NCBI GenBank assembly: GCA_944472135.2
Contig: OX235270.1
Span: 75,215,168 to 75,279,167 of the forward strand
Origin: Trichobilharzia regenti
Taxonomy: Eukaryota; Platyhelminthes; Trematoda; Strigeidida; Schistosomatidae
Length of the DNA: 64,000 nt
Direction: 5' to 3'
The notes beneath the pieces were generated by a model that had not been told where the DNA came from, made no database searches, and saw only the letters and a list, made by a program, of their open reading frames with translations. The position numbers and the translations under genes were made by a program. Shown one piece after another: positions 12,033 through 22,195 of this stretch (the stretch's first letter is position 1; each line of letters begins with the position of its first letter).

Positions 12033-12749
12033 TGAGTCATGACGGTTGTGTCATATGTTAGTAACCTTCGTTTTCATTTTTAGATGGTCAGCAGCACACT
12101 TCTATGATAGATCATTATTTATCGTCATGCAACATCAACAGAGACTTCTTTCACAGTCACATATTAGAGTAAAACCAAGTCGTTCGAAAAGATTTCACCT
12201 ACGTCTTATACACACAGCGAAAACTTCAGTCATCCATGAGTAGAAATCTGAACGTCGTGTTCAGGAACACTCCAGCCAGTCTCTTTACCCACTGTAGCCT
12301 TAGTGTTGATTTTGTTCTCTTGAATTCTTATTTAGCGAATTTCGTGTAGTCCCTTTTATTCATTTTTCGCATGTGTTACTCATTTTCAATCCTTTGTTCT
12401 CTTGTTTCTTGTCGATTATTTCCAAGTGATTATTCATCACTCAACTAATTAGTTGTCAACCCTCTCGATTACGTAGGGAGGGTTATTCTCGATCTTCCCA
12501 ACATTGTTATTACTCATCCACTTTGATTTATTTTGTTACTAACTGAGGATAGCCTCTGATCTGATCTCCGTTGTCAATTAGCATTGTATATGTAAACCGC
12601 CTTATTTGATGGATGTACAGCTTTGAAGTGTAGTTACGAAAAGTGATTTTGTTGCTGACTAGTGTGTTTATAATTACATGATCAAGAAGAGTAAATCGTG
12701 TTCTAAATTTCATGAAATAAACTTGCCTATTGCGGGGTAAACCGCTGTT

Positions 12750-13299
12750 GTGTTGATATAAAAGACGACGGAGCTTCTGATGGGGTTCTTAGTATACACA
12801 AACATTATTCGTTTGACAGTAAAGGAAATTTCAGACACTGAATACCTGTAGAGCCCGTAACACATCAGATATAGTTAAAGGGTGTTAGTGTATTAACTCT
12901 GTAATTCTTAGCAGTGGCTAACTAGTTTGACGATTCTGTTTTATATTTGCAGTATATAACTCTTGATAAACGAAAAAAAAACCACACAACATGAGATTTC
13001 ATTTTCGAAAGGATTGGAAATTCGCTTGAATAATCAATCGAGATGAAGACACTAGGCGTCTTTCTGAAATATCAAAAAACATAATGACTATAATTAAACT
13101 AGAATTCCGAAACCTGGACATTTTAATGACATACCAGACGAAGTTAGTGGAAAACGTAGTTCAGTAGACTATAGAAATAAAATAAAATAAAAATAAGCTT
13201 CATACAGTCCTTTCCCTTGGTGAATTTGAACAAAGTAGGGAAGAAAACTGCGCAGGGTAACATGATGTAATTACATTTCTTTGGTTCTTCCCCAATTAT
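12750..13299. other. Unassigned spacer between PLE and LINE nest
   Basis: No gene or repeat is recognised. The stretch contains short A-rich runs only. Confidence 0.45.
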
Positions 13300-14180
13300 T
13301 ATTGTCCCCTTGGGTTCTGAGTTGAAGACAGGGTTTCAACAACAAACCTCTACTTTGTTCTACTTCTCACTGTCCTCTTTAGCCATCCCACGACTCCTTT
13401 GTCCTCTCGTCTTCCGCTGGCAAGACCTATGCTATGTCACCATCGGACGCCAAACTAATCGTTTCCCATTGGCGTTCCACTCGAGGGTTTTCCTGGAGCG
13501 CGAAGCCACCCAATTCTCTTTTCAGCGATATGTTCTTGTTTATTCTCTTCCCAGAATTTCTTGTTGCTAATTCTTTCAGGCCGCTTGATCTTTAATATTG
13601 GGCGGTGGCAGATTTTGGTAAAAGTCTTCATCCTGTTAGAAACGCTTTCTGTCACACTCTCCCAAAGTTTTTGTCCCATATAGAAGCAATAAATCCCGAT
13701 TTTTCTCAGTTCAGCAGATTTCCAAAGAATTTCAGAGTGATGAAGGCGTATCTTGGCTTACCGAATCCGGCTTTAATATCCTTATCCGTTCCGGTCGTAT
13801 TTGAAACTCTACTGCCTAGATAAGTGAATAAAGTAACCTGTCTCAAATTTCTTCTGTTCAGATAGATTTCTGTTGGTTGTTGCCGAATATCTTCATCATC
13901 TTAGTCTTCCTGATGTTCACTTGGAGTCATGTCTTCACTGAACGCCCCTTCTGTCATTTTGTTCGTTTTCGCTTGTAAGTCTTCGAGTTTGTGTGACAGT
14001 AAACATAAATCATCCACGCGCGGGATCCAGATCTTCTACAGTCTTCTTATCAGTGGTCCAACGTATTCCTGTTTTCTCACTCCCAGTGCACAGTCTTCCA
14101 CATAATCCAGTCCACCACAATTAAGAATATCATCGTTGGTGATAATAAGCAGACTGCGTCATCTTACTCCTGTATTCACT
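13300..14180 (-). pseudogene. RTE-type LINE, 3' half (outermost layer of nest)
   Basis: On the minus strand, broken frames read like the RTE copy at 50375-51757: a degenerate PLKVNTGVR-type entry at about 14175, LCLLSHKLEDLQAKTNKM after the catalytic region, then GTDKDIKAGFGKPRYAFITLK and a decayed C-terminus. It ends in an aataataatt tail near 13295. The missing upstream half continues at 29705-30720 on the same strand. The RTE copy was therefore split by the CR1/Jockey LINE and everything inside it. Confidence 0.75.
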
Positions 14181-14184
14181 TCAA

Positions 14185-15021
14185 AGGTTTAACAGTTTAC
14201 AGTTTACAATTTATTTAGGATAGTTGTCTATATGCCTGTGTTAATCCTTTCGATTTATTGCACACAGGAGGTCCAATCTCGCCTTGAATGAATCAACGGA
14301 TGGAGCTGATACGACGTGTTCCGGTAGGGAGTTCCAATGGTTCACAATTCGATGCGAAAAACGGATCTCCAAACGCAGACGATTCGACCGTGGTTTTTGA
14401 ACCTTGAGGTGATGTCCTCGCAATTGGTTGGTGCTAGAAGGAAGAAATAATTTAGATAAATTAGCTCCAAAATCATTTCTTAGGATACGGTATGCTAGTA
14501 TTAGGTCACCCCTAAGTCGTCTGTATGACAGTGGAAATAAACCCAGTCGACTTAACCTCTCCTCATATGACAGGGTTGAGAAACCCTTTATTAGCTTAGT
14601 TCCTACTCTTTGCACCCTTTCTAATAAGTCTATTTCGTATTTGAAACACGGGCTCGCTGCCTGGATCCCATATTCCAAATGAGGTCTGATATAAGTCGGA
14701 TATAATATACGAAATATATCAGCGTCAAAGTTCGCAAAAGCCTTACGTATGGCCCATAACATTCTAAAACCCTTAGTGGCTGCAGTTCTACAGTTTGTTG
14801 CTGTTTTCAAGTCATGCTGCACAACCACTCCCAAGTCCTTGTACTCAGTGACCACTGGGAGAGTAATGCCATTCATCGAGTAATTGTGCACGTGACTATG
14901 GGATACATGCATAACTACACTCTTGCTTAAGTTAATCTCCAAGTCCCAGTGCTTACACCAATCACTTAGCAAGTTTAAATCTTCCTGCAAAGCAAGTTGA
15001 TCACTGTCATCGTGCAAAGCC
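14185..15021 (-). pseudogene. CR1/Jockey-type LINE, 3' part of reverse transcriptase
   Basis: The minus-strand frame 15050-14241 encodes the C-terminal side of a non-LTR reverse transcriptase. LNLLSDWCKHWDLEINLSKS follows the catalytic motif, then EYKDLGVVV, LEYGIQAASP, LLERVQRVGTKLIKGF and a C-terminus typical of CR1/Jockey LINEs. The 3' end near 14190 carries a short repeated tail based on tgtaaac. The upstream half, including the catalytic FADD, lies at 29158-29709. The 5' LTR of the Gypsy element cuts the frame at 15022. Removing 15022-29157 and one copy of the AGCC duplication puts the two halves in the same frame, so this LINE may have been largely uninterrupted when hit. Confidence 0.9.
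15018..15021. repeat. Target-site duplication AGCC, left copy
   Basis: AGCC directly precedes the TG of the 5' LTR. The same four bases at 29158-29161 follow the CA end of the 3' LTR. A 4-6 bp duplication is normal for Ty3/Gypsy integrases. Confidence 0.85.
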
Positions 15022-15322
15022 TGTAGTACCCCTATACCAACCGTAAACATGCTTTTTAATCTAATTTGTATACTTGCATTATATGTGTATACAGACTGAT
15101 TTTATATATACTTTGGAAATACTTGTCCATTCACTGTTGAATATTACCTTGACACAATTTCGAATTTGACTACTGCTTCAATACATATTCGTAATCTTCG
15201 CAAGCGCCTTTTGATTTACGTTGTGGGCGTCGAGTAGCCACAACGTCTGCGCACATCAATAAGAACGAAGAAATACATAGAATATATGTGTACAGCAGTT
15301 TAGTCAGACAACGCACGCAACA
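15022..15322 (+). repeat. 5' LTR of the Gypsy element
   Basis: It is 301 bp, begins TGTAGTACCCC and ends CGCACGCAACA, so it has TG...CA termini within a TGT/ACA inverted pair. It matches 28857-29157 except at 15205 (C versus T), 15226 (G versus A) and 15229 (G versus A). A TATATATA at 15103-15110 is a possible core promoter element, by inference only. Confidence 0.97.
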
Positions 15323-15326
15323 AAAT

Positions 15327-15344
15327 TGGTGAGCCCCGACGACC
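15327..15344 (+). promoter_or_regulatory. Likely tRNA primer-binding site
   Basis: Four bases after the LTR, the sequence TGGTGAGCCCCGACGACC begins with TGG, the complement of a tRNA CCA end. That is the expected position and start of a primer-binding site. Which tRNA pairs here was not determined. Confidence 0.65.
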
Positions 15345-15545
15345 AATTTCGACAGCGACGACAAATTGGTGTCCTTGACGATAACTGGTTCACCCCGACG
15401 ACAAATTGTTGACCCCAACGACAAATTTCTACCCCGTCGACAAATTGTCCATCGCGACGACAACTTTTTCACCCCGACGATAACTTATTCACTGCGACGA
15501 TAACTTGTTGACTCCAACGACGTTTTGTTCACCCGGACGCATCAC
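15345..15545 (+). repeat. Degenerate tandem repeat of about 20 bp in the Gypsy leader
   Basis: About nine imperfect units follow one another, built on ttcaccccgacgacaaattg. Each resembles part of the primer-binding-site region just upstream. The units differ at several positions, but the CCCCGACGACAA core and the spacing near 20 bp are clear. The array lies between the 5' LTR and the coding region. Confidence 0.8.
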
Positions 15546-15618
15546 TACACTTGCTGGATTAATTAAACTCTAACTTTATCGGATATATATACATATAATA
15601 GACATTTCGAGCTGATTC

Positions 15619-17991
15619 TTGTGCTTTCTTGTCGCACAACTCGCAGTAATCTGTGGTAAGCACCGGCATTGCATGTTTTTCGGTTTTGCCATATTCTTGG
15701 TGTGCATAATCTTTGCTATTTTGTTACTGTTAAACCATTTTTCTACGAATTGTATCATGTCTTCCGATACCCCTGATACCTTACAGCTGGGATCTGTTGG
15801 TACCATTTCTCTTACTGTACCAGTTTTTAGGCCCAAAGACTCCCATCTTTGGTTTGCACGACTGGAAAATTATTTCACTGCCAATAAGCTTACGTCACAG
15901 ACGGTTAAATTTGGCATATTGAGTACAGTACTACCAGACGAAATCGCCGAACAGGTTCGACAACACATAGTTCAGCCCAGCACAGACGCTCCTTACGACA
16001 AGTTGAAAGAAGAAGTACTTCGATGCACTTCACTTTCTGATAGGCAAGCACTCGATCGTTTGTTAAGCAACGTAGAGCTAGGCGATAAAACCCCATCACA
16101 ACTCATGAGGCACATGCAAAGCCTAGTAGCAGGAAGGGATATCGACAAAAGTCTCTTTTACCAAATTTGGTTGCGACGACTTCCTGCAAACATTCAACAA
16201 GTTCTTGCTTACGGAGATGACGACATTGACATTGAGAAGCTTGCCAAAATCGCAGATCGCATGTATGAGAGGTCAACACCTCAATCTGTTGCTTCCACCA
16301 GCAGAATGCCAGACACTGACGACAGGATACAGGCTCTAGAACACAAAGTCGACACCGTACTGAGTCAGTTAGCAGCACTGACCACACACACACGACCAAG
16401 CCGTTCTAGAAGCTCGTCTCGTCGACGTCTTTCTCGATCACCCAGCACGTCACGACATCACGATACTATTTGCTGGTACCACCGTAGTTACGGAAGTAAT
16501 GCACGACGGTGTCGTTCACCTTGCAACTTTCAGGCTAAGCCAAAAGATATATCATCATGTATGAAAACTTCTACTGTTGGCAATCTACGATCTAGCAGTC
16601 GTTTGTTTTATGTAACAGATAGAAATACCGGTACTACGTTCTTAGTCGACACAGGAGCAGAGGTTAGTGTTCTCCCTCCGACTACGCAGGAACGTCAACA
16701 TCCTGACCCTGCAGTTACGCTCCAAGCAGTTAATAAGTCTAATATTGTTACATATGGTAGTAAACGAATGACTTTAGATTTTGGTCTGCAGAATACCTAC
16801 ACTTGGTCTTTCATCATCGCAGACGTTCCATCCCCAATCCTTGGTATAGATTTTCTACAGCAACACAAACTGCTAGTTGATCCGGTTAGCCCTAAGCTTA
16901 TAGACTCGCTCAATAAAAGGTACATCGCTGGTACGATTAGCCGTGCATCATCGCTGAACTTGATGGTCACACGCACACCAGCATCTCCATATACTGACTT
17001 AGTAAATCAGTTCCCTGACCTTCTACAACCCTCTTTCCGAGCAACAGAACTAAAGCATCAAGTGGTTCATCACATTAAAACCACTGGACCACCAGTTTTT
17101 GCACGTCCTCGACGCCTTGACCCACATCGACTTAAAATCGCAAAAACAGAGTTCGATAAAATGTTAGAGCTCGGCATTATTCGACCATCCAACAGCTCTT
17201 GGTCTTCACCGCTGCACATGGTACCCAAAAAGCCTTCTGGTGAGATACGGCCATGCGGGGATTATCGAGCTTTAAACAAGCAAACGGTACCTGACCGATA
17301 CCCCATACCGCATATTCACGATTTCGCCAGCAACTTGCCAGAGGTTAAAATTTTCTCCAAAATCGACCTTGTCAGAGCGTACCATCATATTCCCATCCAC
17401 CCGGATGACGTTCCAAAAACCGCTATCACCACGCCATTCGGCTTATACGAATTCGTACGCATGCCTTTCGGGCTGATGAACGCCGCTCAGACATTTCAAC
17501 GTCTCATCGACCAAGTACTCCGCGGCCTACCCTTCGTTTACGCATACATTGACGACTTACTAATTGCAAGTGCAGACGAAACCGAGCATGTGAAACATGT
17601 GAAGACGGTATTCGAAAGACTTCACAAATACGGCATGACTATCAATTTAGATAAATGCGAATTTGGTAAGAAATCACTGAAATTCCTCGGTCACTTGATT
17701 GACAATCAAGGAATTAGACCAGTCCCCGACGAGGTACAAGCCATCAAAGACTATCCATTACCAGATTCTTTCAAGAAATTACGGCGATTTTTGGGTCTAG
17801 TCAATTTTTACCGGCGTTTTATCCCGAACTGTGCTAGAGTTTTGCAACCGTTGACCGACTGCTTACGTGGACATAGTCGTTCATTCCATTTGCCTGCAGA
17901 AGCTGTTAAAGCATTCGAAGCTGTTAAGCAATCACTAAATGACAAGACGCTCTTAGTCAGACGCCAGAATGACGCCCCCTGTCTCTCATGA
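15619..17991 (+). CDS. Gypsy Gag-Pol, first part (Gag, protease, RT, start of RNase H region)
   Basis: A 790-codon frame. The Gag-like start is probably Met47 at 15757 ([10 protein letters not shown]). The 46 residues before it are open and strongly hydrophobic. A Cys/His knuckle-like segment begins at Cys285 (CWYHRSYGS...C..PC). The aspartic protease motif DTGA is at residues 344-347. The reverse transcriptase covers roughly residues 480-720, with YIDD at 643-646 and FLGL at the start of the connection region. The frame stops at 17991, after a five-C run at 17975-17979. The RNase H continuation ([13 protein letters not shown]) is in another frame, so this copy carries a one-base length change. 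In active elements this polyprotein packages and copies element RNA. This copy is dead because of the break and the 8.76-kb insertion. Confidence 0.93.
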   Translation: MCFLVAQLAVICGKHRHCMFFGFAIFLVCIIFAILLLLNHFSTNCIMSSDTPDTLQLGSVGTISLTVPVFRPKDSHLWFARLENYFTANKLTSQTVKFGILSTVLPDEIAEQVRQHIVQPSTDAPYDKLKEEVLRCTSLSDRQALDRLLSNVELGDKTPSQLMRHMQSLVAGRDIDKSLFYQIWLRRLPANIQQVLAYGDDDIDIEKLAKIADRMYERSTPQSVASTSRMPDTDDRIQALEHKVDTVLSQLAALTTHTRPSRSRSSSRRRLSRSPSTSRHHDTICWYHRSYGSNARRCRSPCNFQAKPKDISSCMKTSTVGNLRSSSRLFYVTDRNTGTTFLVDTGAEVSVLPPTTQERQHPDPAVTLQAVNKSNIVTYGSKRMTLDFGLQNTYTWSFIIADVPSPILGIDFLQQHKLLVDPVSPKLIDSLNKRYIAGTISRASSLNLMVTRTPASPYTDLVNQFPDLLQPSFRATELKHQVVHHIKTTGPPVFARPRRLDPHRLKIAKTEFDKMLELGIIRPSNSSWSSPLHMVPKKPSGEIRPCGDYRALNKQTVPDRYPIPHIHDFASNLPEVKIFSKIDLVRAYHHIPIHPDDVPKTAITTPFGLYEFVRMPFGLMNAAQTFQRLIDQVLRGLPFVYAYIDDLLIASADETEHVKHVKTVFERLHKYGMTINLDKCEFGKKSLKFLGHLIDNQGIRPVPDEVQAIKDYPLPDSFKKLRRFLGLVNFYRRFIPNCARVLQPLTDCLRGHSRSFHLPAEAVKAFEAVKQSLNDKTLLVRRQNDAPCLS

Positions 17992-18137
17992 CAGATGCTT
18001 CAGATGTCGCCATTGGGGCAGTGTTACAACAGCAGGTACATGGCGAATGGCAACCCCTTGCGTTCTTTTCGAAACGACTGAATCCTACTCAATGTCGATA
18101 TAACACCTTCGGTAGAGAGTTATTAGCTGTTTATTTG
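17988..18137 (+). pseudogene. Gypsy RNase H, first part (cut by insertion)
   Basis: The frame starting at 17988 carries [14 protein letters not shown] and then GRELLAVYL, both characteristic of Gypsy RNase H, with an active-site Asp and Glu. After 18137 the sequence changes to the inserted segment and the frame ends at 18200 in unrelated residues. The domain resumes at 26897. Confidence 0.92.
18130..18137. repeat. 8-bp target duplication GTTTATTT, left copy
   Basis: GTTTATTT here and at 26897-26904 both belong to the Gypsy RNase H coding sequence and flank the inserted segment exactly. An 8-bp duplication is typical of cut-and-paste superfamilies such as hAT and Merlin (8-9 bp in the latter). 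Confidence 0.85.
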
Positions 18138-18161
18138 AGCGACTTTATTGCATATCCCCTC
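18138..18161 (+). repeat. Left terminal inverted repeat
   Basis: 24 bp starting GAGCGACTTTATT and ending GCATATCCCCT. It pairs with 26873-26896; the last 11 bases match exactly. Confidence 0.8.
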
Positions 18162-18809
18162 AATGACGCTTGTTGCTATGTTGCTATTGGTTTCAAGTGA
18201 CCTTGGTTTTGGAAGAAGATTTAACTGATGTAATATTGCGATTTCATAGACATAACTCAGGCTCATAGGTGAAAGAAAGTTATAATCCTGGAATAAGAAC
18301 AAGTTGTTCATAAGGCAAGGAGGACATTATTTTTCAGTTTATTTGTATATATACTATCGTGCATTGAGTTGTACTGAGTTCTTAGTGCAACTGTATGTAA
18401 CTTCATTTACATAAAGTAAAACATTACGAATACTCCTGTTTTTAGAATAAAAAACGTGATTATTTCCATTAATTTTAGCACTGAAGAATGGAATTTCTTC
18501 CACGTCAGTGTTATTTGATTGAAGTTTTAATCTCTGTAGGCCCTTAAAGGTATAAATTCGGCACGGAGAAGTGCTATGGAAACCGAAAGTACTTTTAGTT
18601 TACTAAATCTTACTGACTTCCCGTATAAATTTGATATCTGTCAAGTGTTTATGTAAAGTCTGCCGCAGTATTCAGCAAAGTAAATGTTGTAGTGCATAAT
18701 TCCTAGACTTGCTGTAGTCATTGGTATTGCCAGGATATCACTTATTCGTTTTATGCAGCCGAAATATCCGATTTTCACTTTATTGAGGAAACACTATGTT
18801 GCCTGCAAA

Positions 18810-19640
18810 AGTAGTGCGTCAATTTATGAGTTTCATTAGGCCTACAGAATGTTTTCTATTCATTGAATACTGTTTGCGAATTACTCCATAAAACACATTT
18901 CCGAGTGGGATGCAACACAAGGTTGAATTCTTAAACTGTCATCCTTATAACAGTTCAATTCAATCACACATGTATTAGTAGGATAGTCTATAGCTGACTT
19001 TAGAGACTTATCAGGGAATAGTCTCATCAACTTACAGTTTGCTGATGATATCGTCCACCTAGACTATGCGAAGTAACCCCTGATGCTGTAGGATACGAAA
19101 ATAATACCGGTGTTTGATTACAGGTGTCTGCGTTCTATCTCATGAGTAAAGCAGTATAATATGGCGAGTGCTGTTGAGGTTACGCATAAATGTTTAGGTG
19201 GGGAGGGTATATTAGTCTTCAAGGTAGGGAAGCTGAATAGGTTGAGATGGCTAGAACGTGCTGGCATATCAAGCCATCGCCTTCCTCCAGGGACAATGCT
19301 GGCCAGCACATGTTAAGGTTTAAAATGTGTTTGGGTCAGTCAAATGGAAAACTGGTATTGGTTCATAAAATCGTTGACGGTCAGCTGGAAGAACTACTAG
19401 AGATATGACTGCAAATCTTTGTTACTGGCACAGATGCATTCACTCTATGTAATCTCACGTATCTGTTCAACTCATGTTTTTCGTTGTCACTATTTATTCT
19501 CCCTCACACTTTCGCTCGTTAAACTTGCATTTAGTTTTATGTCTCTACCTACGTGTTCTACATGGAATGTGGTAAATTAAACAGGTGGACTTCTCTGCAA
19601 ACTCATACTGAAAGCTAGTCAGAATGACACAGTCTAGGCA
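18810..19640 (+). pseudogene. Decayed LINE fragment (same family as 37150-39295)
   Basis: About 19040-19060 reads LQFADDIVHLDYAK, a reverse transcriptase catalytic motif. At 19120-19315 is the C-terminal part that in the 37-39 kb copy includes LRWLEHVLRIPSHRLPRRA (here a degenerate RLRWLERAGISSHRLPPG). The 3' non-coding part with ctacatggaatgtggtaa reaches about 19630. Many stops and gaps are present. It is colinear with a second copy at about 20880-21490. Confidence 0.65.
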
Positions 19641-19959
19641 TAACTAAATGCGAAACATTGATAAATGATCTCCAAAATTTCAACAAATGATAGGTGTAGT
19701 TCTTAATCTTGTTCTTTGCCAAATGAAAAATAGATACCTTTCAGTAATCTCTTCTTTCACCCGGGACTCGTCTCCTACTTTGCAAGTTTTTGTGCTTTGT
19801 CACTTTTGTGCTAAGCTTTCAGTCAGCATATGCCGTTGTTGTCGACTCAGGACATAGATGACTTTAGTTGAATAAGTTTTCGGTCGTGAAAACACGGGTC
19901 CTGAGGAGTTGACTGGTTGCATTATCATTTCTCAAATGGAATGCAGCATACTGTATATT

Positions 19960-20870
19960 AGGGTAAATATTCCGCCTCGTTTGCTGAAGCTGGTGTTCCT
20001 CAGGGTATTGTTATCTCTCCTCTTCTTTTTTCTCCCTCGTCTTACATGACTTTTCTCCTTCTAATGAGAGCAACTTCGTCAAATACGCTGGTGATCTGAC
20101 CGTCTCACTTCCTGTCATGTTACAATGTGACTGCAGCAAACCTAACTGCTTCCTGTCTGTAGTCTAAGGCATATGGTCTTACGTTAAATCCCTCTAAATT
20201 TCAGGCAGTTAACTTTCCCTTCACTCATAAGCGTGAATTACAAGAATTGTGTTGTTTACAAGATGCTCGTATCAAAGAGGGCCCTGAAACAGAAACTAAG
20301 TCTAACATAAAATACCTTGAAGTAGTTCTATCCTCTGGTCTTTCTTGGTCATTCTATATCTTGTCGATTTCTAAGAAAACCTTCAGTCTAGCTTACCACG
20401 TTATGTGGTCAAGACAGTCAGGAATCATTCAACCTCCTTTTACAATTTGTTAACTCTTGCATCGGTCTTTACTGCTCCCCCTTATTCTTTCCTGAATTAC
20501 TCAAAAACGGCTATGTCGTATTGTGCAGGGTATTAAGGCTGTCATTAGGGCAAGTGGCGTACCATTTAGTCAACTCGTTAATGGATTAGTTGAAAGACAT
20601 CTAAACTCATGCGATAAATGGTCTAAAACTATACTATCTAACCCTCAACATCTCCCATATTCTCAGCTCTTGCCTTTAACTTCATCTGATCGAACCAGAA
20701 GTCAGTGTCAAAGATTATATGATCGGTTTCGGAATTACGTAATACCAAAAATTGCTGTCGATTTCATTGGCAGCAGTTCACAGCCTACTGAGTTTACAGA
20801 AGTGCAATGCTCATCTCCCACTTTCTTGAGGAGACGTCAACTAGGATTCTAGGAAAGTAGCGCGTCAGTA
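19960..20870 (+). pseudogene. Decayed CR1-type LINE fragment
   Basis: About 19985-20100 resembles the GVPQG...SPLLF to YADDLT stretch of a non-LTR reverse transcriptase, here with frame breaks. At 20247-20450 is NIKYLEVVLSSGLSW, and at 20523-20852 a C-terminal block with VPFSQLVNGLVERHLNSC. Both align with the minus-strand copy at 49500-50110 (EIKYLGLILSSDISW; VPVDHIVNVVVDRHLTSC). Probably a dead copy older than the Gypsy element that now surrounds it. Confidence 0.7.
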
Positions 20871-20879
20871 TGTGAATTT

Positions 20880-21490
20880 CATGAATCTGTAGACTGCATT
20901 CCATTCACTTAATACTGAAACTAAACTATGAGGGAACTGATATTTCCAAGAAGGGTATAATACAAGGCTCATTTCTACAACTGTAGTCCTTATTTTAGTT
21001 CACGTTCATCCTAAATGTATTAACCGAATTATCTATCACCCACTTTAGGGACTTACCAGAGAACAGTCTTGTCAACTTAGTGTATGCTGATGGTATTGCC
21101 CACTTAGGCTGCGATAAGTGACCATTGAAACTGGAAGATATGAAAAGACTACTGGTTTTTGATCGTAGTGTCTGTACCCTTTCTTCTGTGTTAAGTAGTC
21201 TAATATGGTGAGTAATATTGGGGTTAAGTTTAGTGTTAAGTAGAAATGTGATTCCAAACGTTGTTAATGACACAGATGCATTCACTGTGTGTAATCTCAC
21301 ATATCTGAGCAACCCTTATATTTTTTCCATATGACAGTTTGTTTTTCATCACATTTATGCTCATTATAGTGACATTTAATTTCTTTTTTCTTCTACCTTT
21401 GTGTGCTACATGGAATGTGCTAACTTAAGCGGGTGCACTTGTGTGCAAGCTTCTATGTTGAAAGTCAGTCTGTCAGAATGTTCTATAGTC
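20880..21490 (+). pseudogene. Decayed LINE fragment, second copy
   Basis: This parallels 18810-19640 in order: gtatgtgaatttcatgaatc, then gaagggtataatacaagg, a degraded catalytic region near 21075-21100 (LVYADGIAHL, where the motif Asp pair has become Asp-Gly), and the 3' part with ctacatggaatgtgctaa near 21407. A further short echo of the 3' end lies at about 21750-21840. The two copies flank the CR1 fragment, so one LINE copy may have been duplicated, or two copies inserted nearby. Confidence 0.55.
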
Positions 21491-22074
21491 CAGATATAGT
21501 GAAATGCTAAAACGTGGATAAAAATAGGCAAAATGTCAACAAATGGTAATCGTATTTTCCCATTTAGTTCTTGTCTAACTGAAAAAAAGTGATCTTACAA
21601 TAATTTCTCCTCTTACCCGAGATAACTCTCACACTCTTTCTCGTTATATCTCATGAGTTAGTTAATTTTATCGCTTAGCCCAAATGCGAAGTCGAAACAC
21701 ATCTGATGAAATATGTTTTGCTTATTACTAACTAAATATAATATTTTCAAGTGTGGAACGTCACAAATTGGACTGCTACACTTCTGTGCTCATTTCCATG
21801 TTAAAACTCAGTCAGTCAGCTTTGTCACTGCAGATGCGTAGTGTCACAACTACCTAGTGTTAATTAGCTTAAACAATTATTCATACCGTTTCCTAAGTAC
21901 TCTATGCACTTCCTAATTCCTTAAATTGTCCAGATAAAGTGCACCGAAGAGGAAAACATAAACCAAAAGTCAGTAACACGGACATAAGAATTAGTGTGAA
22001 TAGAAGTGAATGAGATGAGTGACCTTTTATCCCTGTAGTACGCTTAACTAAAATACTCATGTGTATGAATGAGG

Positions 22075-22195
22075 CAAAAAGTTGTGTGACTGACTTGATA
22101 CGATTATGAGCAATAATTTGTGCTCGAAACGTCATCAGATAATATTGCTGTACAACACTGTGTGATTTATCAAAATAAAGTCGTATCCATAATGT
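22075..22195 (+). repeat. PLE hairpin-arm repeat, diverged copy
   Basis: The stretch from cttgatacgattatgagcaa to gatttatcaaaataaa matches the right arm of the hairpin at 9097-9225 with scattered changes. It stands alone here without the mirrored arm. Confidence 0.7.

Larger units (their letters stand above)
8928..12749 (-). mobile_element. Penelope-like retroelement, nearly full-length but decayed
   Basis: Reading on the minus strand: a 639-bp 5' non-coding region (12749-12111), a coding region with several frame breaks (about 12032-9659), a 3' non-coding region and a terminal hairpin (9225-8928). The order of an N-terminal basic segment, reverse transcriptase and C-terminal GIY-YIG domain is the defining layout of PLEs. 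The 5' region is repeated in inverse orientation at 3152-3790. The outer limits are estimates, because no target duplication was identified. Confidence 0.8.

Noticed and set aside
13605..13823. Plus-strand gene near 13.6 kb
   Set aside because: The minus strand here matches the C-terminal part of the RTE LINE; the plus frame is its shadow.
15345..15545. CRISPR-like or protein-coding repeat in the Gypsy leader
   Set aside because: The units are about 20 bp, degenerate and contiguous without spacers, in the untranslated leader of an LTR element.
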